DNA from: Acidobacteriota bacterium
GTDB lineage: Bacteria > Acidobacteriota > Terriglobia > Terriglobales > Acidobacteriaceae
Length of the DNA stretch: 38,961 nucleotides
NCBI GenBank assembly: GCA_021813745.1
Contig: JAKAJO010000057.1
Coordinates: 1-38,961 of the forward strand
Reading direction: 5' to 3'
Position numbers and translations under genes: made by a program. Below, piece after piece: positions 26,851-34,424 of this stretch. Position 1 is the first letter of the stretch. Every line of letters begins with the position of its first letter. The notes under the pieces are model-generated. The model worked only from the letters and a program-made list of their open reading frames with translations. It had not been told where the DNA came from and made no database searches.

Positions 26851-27330
26851 TTACTCGGCGACGGCTGCTTCAGCCACAGGCTCAGCGGCCTCTGCCTGGA
26901 CCAGAACTTTGACGTGCGCCGTTACTTCGCGATGCAGCTTAACCGCGACGGTGTAGTCGCCCACACTCTTCAGCGGTTCTGAGAGCTGAATCTTGCGGCG
27001 GTCCACTTCGAAGCCCTTCGCAGCAAGTTCCCCGGCGATGTCCGCCGAGGTGACTGAGCCAAACAAGTGGCCCTGCTCACCCGACTTGCGTATGAAGCTG
27101 AGGGTCAGTGCTTCAAAGGCCGGCACCTGCTGCTCGGCCTGCGCCTTTTCGGCGGCAGAACGGCGGGCAGCCGCATGCTTCATCTGTTCGATCACAGCCT
27201 TGTTGGCCTGGGTTGCCTGCAGCGCCAGCTTGCGAGGCAGCAGAAAATTCCGTCCGTAGCCGTCTGCAACCTTCACAACATCTCCACGGTGGCCCAGGTT
27301 GGCTACATCTTCCTTCAAAATGACTTCCAT
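26851..27330 (-). CDS. rplI: Large-subunit ribosomal protein bL9
   Basis: Binds 23S rRNA at the base of the L1 stalk. 159 residues. MEVILKEDVANLGHRGDVVKVADGYGRN is the diagnostic N-terminal domain, followed by the central helix (KAVIEQMKHAAARRSAAEKAQAEQQV) and the C-terminal domain (FGSVTSADIA, GFEVDRRKIQL). The last 14 residues are an Ala/Glu/Val-rich tail beyond the normal end. It lies at the end of the rpsF-rpsR-rplI run; the gap to rpsR is 194 bases and shows no clear gene. Confidence 0.97.
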   Translation of the reverse strand: MEVILKEDVANLGHRGDVVKVADGYGRNFLLPRKLALQATQANKAVIEQMKHAAARRSAAEKAQAEQQVPAFEALTLSFIRKSGEQGHLFGSVTSADIAGELAAKGFEVDRRKIQLSEPLKSVGDYTVAVKLHREVTAHVKVLVQAEAAEPVAEAAVAE

Positions 27331-27524
27331 CGAAAACTCTCCAATGTGACAGGCGGTGCGTGCTGGCGTACTCTTTCTTAGACTCCAAACGCTGCCATCA
27401 GTTGCCCCGCCAGGTTATTTCTACCCTTCCAGTGTCTCGCGACAGCATAGCCCGATTTCTGAGGTCTGACCCTACAACAAAAGGGCCAAACGCTCGGAAG
27501 TGCCGGCCTTCGTCGCCTCACGGC

Positions 27525-27896
27525 TTAGTGGCGGGTGGCGAAGGGCAGCAGAGCGATGTTCCGTGCCTGCTTGATCGCCCGAGTCAGACGGCGCTGGTGC
27601 GTCGTGCAGACGCCGGTCAGGCGCCGGGGCACAATTTTGCCTCGCTCAGCCACAAATCCTTGCAATAGACGCACATCGCGGTAAGGGATCGCGTCAATCT
27701 TCTCTGTGCAGAACTTGCAGACTTTCTTGCGGCGGAAGAACTTGCCCCGACCTCCAGGGCCGGCAGCGGGGCGCGGTCCACCCGAACCCGCAGGACGGGG
27801 CCCACGAGCCGGCGTGGCGCTGGCTTCGGCGCTCGCTGCGGCCTGGGGTGCTACTGCGCCCGCTTCGGGCGACTTTCCAGTGATCTCATCAGACAT
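27525..27896 (-). CDS. rpsR: Small-subunit ribosomal protein bS18 with long N-terminal extension
   Basis: 16S rRNA-binding protein that pairs with bS6 on the platform of the 30S subunit. 123 residues versus the usual 75-90. The C-terminal 72 residues are canonical, with CKFC (zinc-type cysteines), [38 protein letters not shown] and [12 protein letters not shown]. The first approximately 50 residues are Ala/Pro/Gly/Ser-rich and disordered in appearance. Start at ATG 27896 is well supported by GAGGGA six bases upstream, so the extension is probably translated. Confidence 0.95.
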   Translation of the reverse strand: MSDEITGKSPEAGAVAPQAAASAEASATPARGPRPAGSGGPRPAAGPGGRGKFFRRKKVCKFCTEKIDAIPYRDVRLLQGFVAERGKIVPRRLTGVCTTHQRRLTRAIKQARNIALLPFATRH

Positions 27897-28000
27897 GGTA
27901 TTCCCTCTTCTTTTCAGTGCGCGCATGCGGGGCAGAGGCGCTGATTGGGGCCGCAAAAAAGCCATGCCGTGCTGCGGCAAGCCCAGCTGCGGCAACGGTC

Positions 28001-28423
28001 CTAAACGCTGGCCGGAACAGACTCCGTCGCCTCAGCCGGAGTCGCAGGCGCAGCTGCGGGAACTGCCGCAGGTTCGGCGCTGAGTTTACGGCGGCTGGCG
28101 CGCAGGTTCTTCAGCTTGGTCAGCCGCTTCTCCTCTTCGTCCATTCGAACCGTGATGAACTTGATCACAGGCTCAGAGACGCGCAAACGGCGTTCCAGTT
28201 CCAGCACGACCGGCCCACCTGCCTCGATGGTCATCAGCACATAATTCCCGTCGGCAAACTTCCGCACCAGGTAGGCCAGCTTCCGCTTGCCCATCTTCTC
28301 CACGGACTTCACCACACCGCCTCCGTTGGTCACAGAGGTGGTAAAGCCGGCAATCAGCTTGTCCACTTCCTCATCGACCACATCGGGCCGAACAATAAAC
28401 ATTACTTCATACAAACGCGACAT
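28001..28423 (-). CDS. rpsF: Small-subunit ribosomal protein bS6
   Basis: Partner of bS18 on the 30S platform. 140 residues versus about 95-135 in most bacteria. [43 protein letters not shown] and [19 protein letters not shown] are family hallmarks. The C-terminal 30 residues are Ala/Pro/Glu-rich ([19 protein letters not shown]). AAGGA seven bases before ATG 28423 supports the start. An in-frame ATG at 28492 would add an unconserved leader. The S6:S18 complex often binds the rpsF leader RNA, but I could not locate that motif by eye. Confidence 0.95.
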   Translation of the reverse strand: MSRLYEVMFIVRPDVVDEEVDKLIAGFTTSVTNGGGVVKSVEKMGKRKLAYLVRKFADGNYVLMTIEAGGPVVLELERRLRVSEPVIKFITVRMDEEEKRLTKLKNLRASRRKLSAEPAAVPAAAPATPAEATESVPASV

Positions 28424-28534
28424 CCGGTTTCCTTTTCCGCCGGGATCCCTCGAATCCCAGCCTCTGCCGCCGGCAAAAACCATAGCGGCCATTCCTGATC
28501 AGCAGTTCCGTTTCCAGTTCGCGGTTGCTGCTGC

Positions 28535-29185
28535 TTACTCCTCCGCCGTGCCGTTTCGCTCTCGGCGGTTGAACTCATTCATCGCGGGCGACGGACCATC
28601 CGAGATGATGCGCCGTGTGGCCGTGGCCACCCGGTCCAGCACCTCGTCAAGTACCGCCAATTCCGCCTTGCGCATTGGGGTTAGCAAGTAATCCTTGCCA
28701 AGGCGTTCTCTGCCTGCCGCTTTGACCTCCGGCGGCAAGTTGAGGCCAACTCCAATCCGCAATCGCAGCCACTCCTGGCTGTCCAGCGCTCCGGTTACGC
28801 TGCGGGCTCCGTTATGGCCAGCGGGCGAACCGCATTCCCTGATCTTGAAGCTCCCCAGTGGAAGATCCAGCTCGTCATAGATGACAAGCAGGTCTTTCGC
28901 CGGGTCGGCCTCAAACTCCCGAATCAGTGCGGCCACGGATGCTCCGCTCAGATTCATGTACGTTTCCGGCTTGGCCAGGATCACCTCGCGCCCCGCAATC
29001 TGGCAGGTCGCAGTGGTGGCGCGGCAGCGCCGGTTTTGGACCACAACCCCTTCTTGCTGGGCGATGCGGTCAATGGCCATGAACCCCGCGTTATGCGGCG
29101 TCCACAGATACTCAAGACCCGGATTACCGAGCCCCACCACCAGGAAGGGGCTGCGGCTGCCGGGAAACTCACTTGCCTCAGCCAA
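28535..29185 (-). CDS. pth: Peptidyl-tRNA hydrolase
   Basis: Releases tRNA from stalled peptidyl-tRNA. 216 residues, slightly longer than the usual 185-200. FLVVGLGNPGLEYLWTPHNAGFMAIDRIA carries the catalytic His in TPHNAGF; KPETYMNLSGASVAALI, DELDLPLG and AGHNGARS are also conserved. The start codon at 29185 is TTG, three bases after the rplY stop; later in-frame GTG codons around VVGLG would remove family sequence, so TTG is preferred. It lies between rplY and rpsF in the translation cluster. Confidence 0.95.
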   Translation of the reverse strand: MAEASEFPGSRSPFLVVGLGNPGLEYLWTPHNAGFMAIDRIAQQEGVVVQNRRCRATTATCQIAGREVILAKPETYMNLSGASVAALIREFEADPAKDLLVIYDELDLPLGSFKIRECGSPAGHNGARSVTGALDSQEWLRLRIGVGLNLPPEVKAAGRERLGKDYLLTPMRKAELAVLDEVLDRVATATRRIISDGPSPAMNEFNRRERNGTAEE

Positions 29186-29188
29186 GGC

Positions 29189-29875
29189 TTACTTCTTTGC
29201 CTCGGTCTTTTTGGCGGCATCCGCAGCGGGCTCTGTCTTGCCTTTCTTGGCCACTTCCGGCTCAGCCGGAGCAGCACCTGCCGCTGCTTCGCCTTCTGCC
29301 GTCGGGGCCGCTTCCTCGCGGATCGAAACCACGTGTGCCACGGCGGCGTCCTCGGCCGTCAGGAACTTGATCTTGTCCGAGTGAGGCAGTTCATTGACGC
29401 GCAGCACCTGGTGCAGGCCCAGTTCGCTGATGTCCACATCGATGTGACTCGGGATATCCGCAGGCAAGCACTCAATTTCAACCTCGCGCAGTACCTGGTC
29501 CAGGATCCCGCCAAAGGTCTTCACACCCACTGGGATACCCAGCAGCTTCACGCGCACGCTCACACGCAGGGTCTTATCGAGCGCAATCCGCTTCAGGTCG
29601 ATATGGATCAACTGGTCCCTGATGGGCTCGTACTGCCAGTCGACGATCATGGCCTTGACTGTGGGCTGGCCCGCCACTTCCACGTCGAAAATCGTGTTGT
29701 GTCCACTCTCCGAGTAAAGAATCCGGGAGATCTGCTTCGGGTCTACCTCAACGGCGACCGGTTCATGACCCGCGCCATACAGCACGGCGGGAATCTTGCC
29801 TGCGGCACGCACACGGCGCGCAGCATTCTTGTTGAACTTGCCCTCACGGGCTTTCGCTATGACAACTTCAGGCAT
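29189..29875 (-). CDS. rplY: Large-subunit ribosomal protein bL25 (CTC/general stress form)
   Basis: 5S rRNA-binding protein of 228 residues, the long CTC form with N-terminal 5S-binding domain ([28 protein letters not shown]) and C-terminal beta domain (HIDLKRIALDKTLRVSVRV; VLREVEIECLPADIPSHIDVDI). The last 45 residues are a low-complexity Ala/Glu/Lys tail (EGEAAAGAAPAEPEVAKKG onward). It lies 91 bases after prs and immediately before pth, a common order. Confidence 0.95.
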   Translation of the reverse strand: MPEVVIAKAREGKFNKNAARRVRAAGKIPAVLYGAGHEPVAVEVDPKQISRILYSESGHNTIFDVEVAGQPTVKAMIVDWQYEPIRDQLIHIDLKRIALDKTLRVSVRVKLLGIPVGVKTFGGILDQVLREVEIECLPADIPSHIDVDISELGLHQVLRVNELPHSDKIKFLTAEDAAVAHVVSIREEAAPTAEGEAAAGAAPAEPEVAKKGKTEPAADAAKKTEAKK

Positions 29876-29966
29876 TGTGCTTATTCTCGTTTCTCAATGT
29901 CGGGCACGAACTCGAAGGCCGCTCCCTTTGTTCGCGGCGTCCATGCAGGCCCGCCGGGGTTGTCCA

Positions 29967-31040
29967 TTAGCTGAACAGCGTGCTCACGCTGGTCTCCATG
30001 TGAATGCTCTCAATGGCCGCGCCCAGCAGACCGGCGATCGACAGCACCTTGATCTTCGGCAGCTTTTGCGCCGCCTCGCGCAGCGGAATGGTATTCGTCA
30101 CCACCAGCTGCTCCAGCCGCGAACTGGCGATGCGGTCAATCGCGGGTCCCGACAGCACTGCGTGGCTGGCACACGCGTAGACCGCCGCCGCGCCATTGGC
30201 ATACAGCGCGTCCACGGTCTTCACCAGAGTGCCTGCCGTATCAATAATGTCGTCGATGATGAGGCAGGTTTGGCCCTTCACATCGCCCACCACATTCATC
30301 ACCTCTGCTACGTTGATGTCCGTCCGCCGCTTGTCCACAATCGCCAGCGGCGCGCCCATCTTCTGGGCAAAGAATCGTGCCCGCTCCACACCGCCCGCAT
30401 CCGGAGAAACCACCGTCAGATCAGGCAGATTCAATTCGCGGAAGTAGCTCACCAGCACTGGACTCGCGAACAAGTGATCCACGGGAATATTGAAGAAGCC
30501 CTGAATCTGGGCCGCATGCAGGTCTACAAACAATGCACGATTGGCCCCCGCCGTCGTCAGCAGGTCGGCAATCAGCTTGGCGCTGATGGCCACGCGTGGA
30601 CGGTCCTTGCGGTCCTGGCGCGCATAGCCGTAATAAGGAACCACCACTGTGATTCGCGCCGCTGAAGCCCGCTTCAGTGCGTCAATCATCACCAGCAGCT
30701 CCACCAGGTGCTGGTCCACGGGATAGCAGGTCGGCTGCACGACGAAGACATCGACGCCGCGCACGTTTTCCAGCAGTTGGAAGTAGACCTCGCCGTCGGC
30801 AAAGCGCTGCAGCTTGGCCTCGCCCACCTTCACGCCGATATGCGTCGCAATCTCATCTGCCAGCGCCCGGTTCGCCGTGCCAGAGAACAGCTTAAAGCGC
30901 TTATCTTCGGTCAGGCTGCGCGCGCGCTTGCGCTCCACGGCAGGCTTGGTATCCTTGGCCTTGGCTGCGGCTTCCTTCGATGTGTCGATCGAGGTTTGCG
31001 GTTTGTCTTCCAACGTAACGGCCACGGTTCCTGCATCCAT
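29967..31040 (-). CDS. prs: Ribose-phosphate pyrophosphokinase with N-terminal extension
   Basis: Makes PRPP from ribose-5-phosphate and ATP for nucleotide, His and Trp synthesis. 357 residues versus the usual 310-320. The catalytic protein starts near residue 49 (RFKLFSGTANRALADEI), then RFADGEVYFQL, PYYGYARQDRKDRPR (catalytic loop), VVSPDAGGVERARFF and the PRPP-binding CLIIDDIIDTAGTLVK. The first approximately 47 residues are Lys/Ala/Thr-rich with no known fold. Start at ATG 31040 is supported by GGAGG 10 bases upstream, so the extension is probably real. The tRNA-Gln gene lies 64 bases upstream on the same strand. Confidence 0.95.
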   Translation of the reverse strand: MDAGTVAVTLEDKPQTSIDTSKEAAAKAKDTKPAVERKRARSLTEDKRFKLFSGTANRALADEIATHIGVKVGEAKLQRFADGEVYFQLLENVRGVDVFVVQPTCYPVDQHLVELLVMIDALKRASAARITVVVPYYGYARQDRKDRPRVAISAKLIADLLTTAGANRALFVDLHAAQIQGFFNIPVDHLFASPVLVSYFRELNLPDLTVVSPDAGGVERARFFAQKMGAPLAIVDKRRTDINVAEVMNVVGDVKGQTCLIIDDIIDTAGTLVKTVDALYANGAAAVYACASHAVLSGPAIDRIASSRLEQLVVTNTIPLREAAQKLPKIKVLSIAGLLGAAIESIHMETSVSTLFS

Positions 31041-31104
31041 CTGAAAAGCACCTCCAAGCTGGTTGGCTTTGGCTGCCTTCCGGGAATTTCTCCCGCATAA
31101 AAAA

Positions 31105-31178
31105 TGGCTGGGCGACTAGGATTCGAACCTAGACAAGTGCCTCCAAAGGGCACTGTCCTACCATTAGACGATCGCCCA
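31105..31178 (-). tRNA. tRNA-Gln (anticodon TTG)
   Basis: Cloverleaf read on the reverse strand: acceptor TGGGCGA/TCGCCCA, D stem GTC/GAC, anticodon stem GTGCC/GGCAC with loop CTTTGGA (anticodon TTG), T arm CTAGG-TTCGAAT-CCTAG, discriminator G and encoded CCA. 74 bases including CCA. Confidence 0.96.
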
Positions 31179-31190
31179 ACTTCTGGCCCC

Positions 31191-31207
31191 TCCGGCACTG
31201 TGCCGGA
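31191..31207 (-). other. Short palindromic hairpin between ispE and tRNA-Gln
   Basis: TCCGGCA and TGCCGGA arms with a CTG centre. It may end ispE transcription or mark tRNA processing; no U-tract is present. Confidence 0.3.
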
Positions 31208-31258
31208 AACGCCCTTCTTGCAGCCGCACGTGAGTCTCGCTCGCGTTCCCGTGCGCTG

Positions 31259-32302
31259 TCAACCAACTTGCGGAAGAAGCATTTCGCTCCAGTATTGTCC
31301 CCTCGGCAGGGTGCGCGTCAGCAGGCTTTCCACCCCCGCCTCGGCCAGCCGTCCTCGGGCTGCTTCCGCATCTCCGCGAGTCAGGTACAACCCGAAGAGC
31401 GCCGAACCGGACCCCGACAGCGAAGCATGCAAAGCTGCCTCCGGTGTTCCGGCGGCGGCAAGAAGACGCTTGATTTCTGCAAGGGAAGGATGCTGGCGGA
31501 AGACGACACGTTCAAAGTCGTTCACGATCCAGCTCGTGATCCCGGTGCGGACAAGCGCGGACTCTTGGCGTCCGGCCAGGTCGCCTCCCACGGAAGCGAC
31601 ACCGGAGGAGCCTGCTCTCTGCCCTCCCTGCGGAAACCTTCCCGCGAAGGCGCTGGCGTAAGCGCGGCTCAACTGCTTTAGTTTATCGTCACTTGCTTCG
31701 CCGGTCAAACCTTCAGTGGCGCACAGCGCATCCCAGTCCCGAAAGGCCTGCGGAGTGGACACTCCCACGGCAGGCGTCGCCACCACGCACCACACTGGCT
31801 CAAAATCCGGTAAAGGAATCACCTCCTGCCCGCGATCCATCCCCAGTACAGCCCCACCGATCAGAAATAAAGGCACATCCGAGCCGACCGCGGCCGCCAG
31901 CTCCAACCGTCGCGATGGCCAATCAGCCCGCCCGGACAAGACTCCCAGCTCCACCTCCAGCCCCACCAGTGCTGCCACCGCATTCGCCGAGCCAGCTCCC
32001 AGTCCGCCCTGCACTGGCAGCCGCTTTTCGATGTGCACCGCAACCTCAGCGTTGACACCACTCTCGTCTAAAACCAGGGAAATCATCTTCCAGGCCGTGT
32101 TGCGGGCATCGGTCGGTACTCGGCCGTCATTACTGGTGAGCGCCAGTCGCGTTTCGTTCGCCCTCCGCGCTGTAACCGTCACCACATCATGCACTTCCAG
32201 CGTCTGGTACACCGTGGCCAGCGCATGAAAGCCATCCGGCCGGGGAGCGCCGATACCCAGCCCCAGGTTGATCTTGGCATGCGAACGTACGCGCGTAGAC
32301 AT
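31259..32302 (-). CDS. ispE: 4-diphosphocytidyl-2-C-methyl-D-erythritol kinase
   Basis: ATP-dependent kinase of the MEP isoprenoid pathway. 347 residues versus the usual 280-310. SHAKINLGLGIGAPRPDGFHALATVYQ is the N-terminal signature. PVQGGLGAGSANAVAAL near 95-110 is the GHMP ATP-binding loop, AVGSDVPLFLIGGAVLG follows, and LSGSGSALFGLY is the C-terminal glycine motif. A Gly/Ser-rich insert of roughly 30-40 residues (around 220-255, GRFPQGGQRAGSSGVASVGG) explains the extra length. No membrane segment. It is upstream of tRNA-Gln and prs on the same strand and divergent from the retropepsin-like gene. Confidence 0.94.
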   Translation of the reverse strand: MSTRVRSHAKINLGLGIGAPRPDGFHALATVYQTLEVHDVVTVTARRANETRLALTSNDGRVPTDARNTAWKMISLVLDESGVNAEVAVHIEKRLPVQGGLGAGSANAVAALVGLEVELGVLSGRADWPSRRLELAAAVGSDVPLFLIGGAVLGMDRGQEVIPLPDFEPVWCVVATPAVGVSTPQAFRDWDALCATEGLTGEASDDKLKQLSRAYASAFAGRFPQGGQRAGSSGVASVGGDLAGRQESALVRTGITSWIVNDFERVVFRQHPSLAEIKRLLAAAGTPEAALHASLSGSGSALFGLYLTRGDAEAARGRLAEAGVESLLTRTLPRGQYWSEMLLPQVG

Positions 32303-32391
32303 AGGGCTCTATTTTAGTGCGGCGTGCCGGACCCAAATCCCCTGCACCGCTCTCCCGCTTGGTTGCTTGGAACAAATCCCTTCGCAAGCGT

Positions 32392-32417
32392 GGAACTTCC
32401 GATCCAAAACGGACGTA
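32392..32417 (+). promoter_or_regulatory. Candidate promoter (ECF-like) for the aspartyl protease gene
   Basis: GGAACTT (32392-32398) with CGTA (32414-32417) 17 bases after GGAAC resembles extracytoplasmic-function sigma promoters; a TACAAT (32416-32421) also gives a -10-like box without a good -35. Weak evidence. Confidence 0.25.
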
Positions 32418-32486
32418 CAATCACGGCAGAAGCTCGATGCTTCCCCACGCGCCGGCCAGTCTCAGGCCGCGCAAAAGGAGGGCGCC

Positions 32487-33440
32487 ATGCCTTCCATGAT
32501 TCGATCTTCGATTCTCGCCAGCGCGGGCTGTGCTCTTCTGCTCAGCCTCACTTTGCCGATTGCCGCACAGGGGCACACAGCGCCGTTGGAAATCGTTCAC
32601 GGCAAGGCCTATGTCATGGTCACCATCAATGGCAAAGGGCCGTTTCGTTTTGTCGTCGACACAGGCACGGGCGGCCAGGCGCTGGTAACGCCGGAACTTG
32701 CGGGAGAATTGGGTTTACCTGCCATCGGTGAGGTCCGCCTCACAGACCCAAGCGGCCAGGGGGCTACCAGGAGTCCCATTGTCCTTGTGCAGTCGCTTCG
32801 TGTCGCCGATGTGGAGTTCACCGGTGTGAGTGCCATTTTGCACACGCTTCCGCCGGAAGACGCAACGTGCCAGGGGCTGCTTGGTTTCACCCTTTTCCGT
32901 AGCTACCTGCTCACCCTTGATTACCCCGCACAGCGCATGACGCTGGCCTTGGGAGGACTTGTTCCCGATGGAGGATTTAACGTCCTGCCGATGCGTGTAG
33001 TCGATGGCGTGCCCATCATCACACTCCATCTGGGTGAGGTGCAGGTGGAAGCCCAACTCGACTCCGGCGGAATCGGCCTTAGCCTTCCCGCAACTGTCGC
33101 GGCACGCTTGCACTTTGACGTTGACCCCGAACTGTTTGCCAATAGCGAATCGGTTGCCACACGCTTCCAGATCACTGCCGGTGTGCTTGGCGCGGACGTG
33201 CGCGCGGGTCGCTACACGTTTATCCACCCGTTTGTCGAAATCAACCCGGTCTTTCCTCTGGCGAACTTCGGTGCCTGCCCCATGCAGAATTTTGCGATAA
33301 CGTTTGACCAGGTGCATATGCTTGTCCGCTTGGATGCGCGTGAACGGCAGTTTCACCTGAGCGCGCTTCCCACGCTGCTGCGCCTTCTCAACCAGCCCGC
33401 GCCTGCACCCGCGCGCCCGGTTCTGATTCCAGCTGGATAA
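32487..33440 (+). CDS. Exported retropepsin-like aspartic protease family protein
   Basis: 317 residues. Residues 1-29 form a signal peptide (SSILASAGCALLLSLTLPIAAQGH). Two aspartic-protease-like motifs, VVDTGTGG (Asp58) and LDSGGIG (Asp192), form a tandem two-lobe arrangement as in bacterial pepsin/retropepsin-like proteins; NGKGPFRF and TCQGLLGFTLF are also typical. It probably acts in the periplasm or outside the cell; substrate unknown. The second motif is DSG, still compatible with catalysis. Strong ribosome site AAAGGAGGG at 32474-32482 fixes the start at 32487. Confidence 0.85.
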   Translation: MPSMIRSSILASAGCALLLSLTLPIAAQGHTAPLEIVHGKAYVMVTINGKGPFRFVVDTGTGGQALVTPELAGELGLPAIGEVRLTDPSGQGATRSPIVLVQSLRVADVEFTGVSAILHTLPPEDATCQGLLGFTLFRSYLLTLDYPAQRMTLALGGLVPDGGFNVLPMRVVDGVPIITLHLGEVQVEAQLDSGGIGLSLPATVAARLHFDVDPELFANSESVATRFQITAGVLGADVRAGRYTFIHPFVEINPVFPLANFGACPMQNFAITFDQVHMLVRLDARERQFHLSALPTLLRLLNQPAPAPARPVLIPAG

Positions 33441-33810
33441 GCGCAGCTGGAGACGAAGAGTGTCCGGAAGCGGGCAGAGCGCCAGATGCTGTCAAGCGCA
33501 TTTGCGGAATTTTTTTATGAAGTACTTTGTTTTTAATAGGTTACAGGAAGGGGTGTTTTGCACTTTAATTGCTCTCATTTCTCTATTCTGAGACAGTAGC
33601 CAGACAACTCAGCGACAACACCGTGCCGGGCGAATGTGCTCGCTCTTCCTTGGCGAAGAGCTCCGGGGCGCGGAAGCCGCTGTGTGTCTGCGCGGCGGCT
33701 GCGGGCAGGGGAAGGGCTAAAACATCGCACCCTGCCATAGGCCGCCAGATCTCCTGTCCATGAGCGGTCTGCTACGACCCGTGCTCGGGACCAGAAAAGG
33801 ATATATCCCG
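33441..33810. other. AT-rich intergenic stretch
   Basis: 370 bases without a convincing gene. The part 33505-33600 is strikingly T/A-rich compared with its surroundings (GAATTTTTTTATGAAGTAC, then TTTGTTTTTAATAGG), which suits a promoter or a transferred segment. The rest (33600-33810) has mixed composition and no clear structure that I can see. Confidence 0.4.
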
Positions 33811-34089
33811 ATGGCAAATGTTTTGGTCAGCATCGAAAAAGGAATTGAGATTGGTGCGGAAGATGCCCTGAAGTGGCTTACAGGCGCCAACAAGGCCCTG
33901 CATGCAGCACCAGCCGTTGTAGCAGCGCTCGCTGCACTGCTGGGTGCGGTCGAAAAGCCGCTGACGGACATGGTTGGCGTGGCGTCGAACCCGCTGAACA
34001 TCGTCCTCGACGTGCAGACCGCGACAGACATCAAAGCAGTCTGGCCGCAGGTGAAGGACTTCCTGTCAAGCCTGGGCATCAAATTGTAG
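33811..34089 (+). CDS. Small hypothetical protein with a hydrophobic segment
   Basis: 92 residues, not recognised. The N-terminus is amphipathic (MANVLVSIEKGIEIGAEDALKWL). Residues 30-48 are hydrophobic (APAVVAALAALLGAV) and could be one membrane helix. The rest is polar (QTATDIKAVWPQVKDFLSSLGIKL). AAAAGG lies 12-17 bases before ATG 33811, and an upstream ATG at 33760 is in frame but precedes that site. A strong hairpin follows six bases after the stop. A holin-like or phage-derived origin is conceivable but not supported by other evidence. Confidence 0.5.
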   Translation: MANVLVSIEKGIEIGAEDALKWLTGANKALHAAPAVVAALAALLGAVEKPLTDMVGVASNPLNIVLDVQTATDIKAVWPQVKDFLSSLGIKL

Positions 34090-34091
34090 GC

Positions 34092-34139
34092 CGCTGCGAT
34101 ACGGACCGCCGTCGCGATGATCGCGGTCCGTATGCAGCG
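34092..34139 (+). other. Strong hairpin after the small gene
   Basis: The arms 34092-34109 and 34123-34139 pair over 17 positions with one bulged G around a 13-base loop. It starts three bases after the stop of the 92-residue gene. No U-tract follows, so it may be a Rho-independent-like terminator without a tail, an mRNA-stabilising element, or a palindromic repeat. Confidence 0.5.
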
Positions 34140-34205
34140 TGGGCGCTCACCGCAACACCAGTCGCAACATTATCTGGTAGCATCCAATTCGGAGAAGCAT
34201 TCAGC

Positions 34206-34424
34206 ATGGATGGAACGAATGTCGCGGGCCTCGGTGCTCGCCGCAATGAAGATATCGCCCTCGACCTGCTCAAGTTCATCGCCGGAACCACGGGCGTAGG
34301 CCGCGCCGCCTCACCTTCTACAGGCTTCAGCGGCTCCACGGCGCCCAAGCCCGAGGAGCATGTGAGTCAGCTGCTCGAGCTCTATGGCAGGTGTCTCAAG
34401 GCTGTTGAAGGCAAGGGCGTTTGA
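34206..34424 (+). CDS. Small hypothetical protein before the Gfo/Idh gene
   Basis: 72 residues (MDGTNVAGLGARRNEDIA...), not recognised. It is polar, with helical ends (EDIALDLLKFIAGTT; EEHVSQLLELYGRCLKAVEG) joined by a Ser/Gly/Pro-rich linker, and has no membrane segment. GGAGAA lies about 11 bases before ATG 34206. Its TGA overlaps the TTG start of the downstream oxidoreductase (TTGA), so the two are probably translationally coupled. Confidence 0.55.
   Translation: MDGTNVAGLGARRNEDIALDLLKFIAGTTGVGRAASPSTGFSGSTAPKPEEHVSQLLELYGRCLKAVEGKGV

Noticed and set aside
28814..29974. Long forward-strand open frame (386 codons) opposite pth and rplY
   Set aside because: It lies antisense to two clearly conserved genes and its translation is rich in His/Arg with no recognisable motif; a reading-frame shadow.
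33569..33763. 64-codon open frame between the aspartyl protease and the small gene
   Set aside because: No ribosome site, no recognisable features, and composition unlike a gene.
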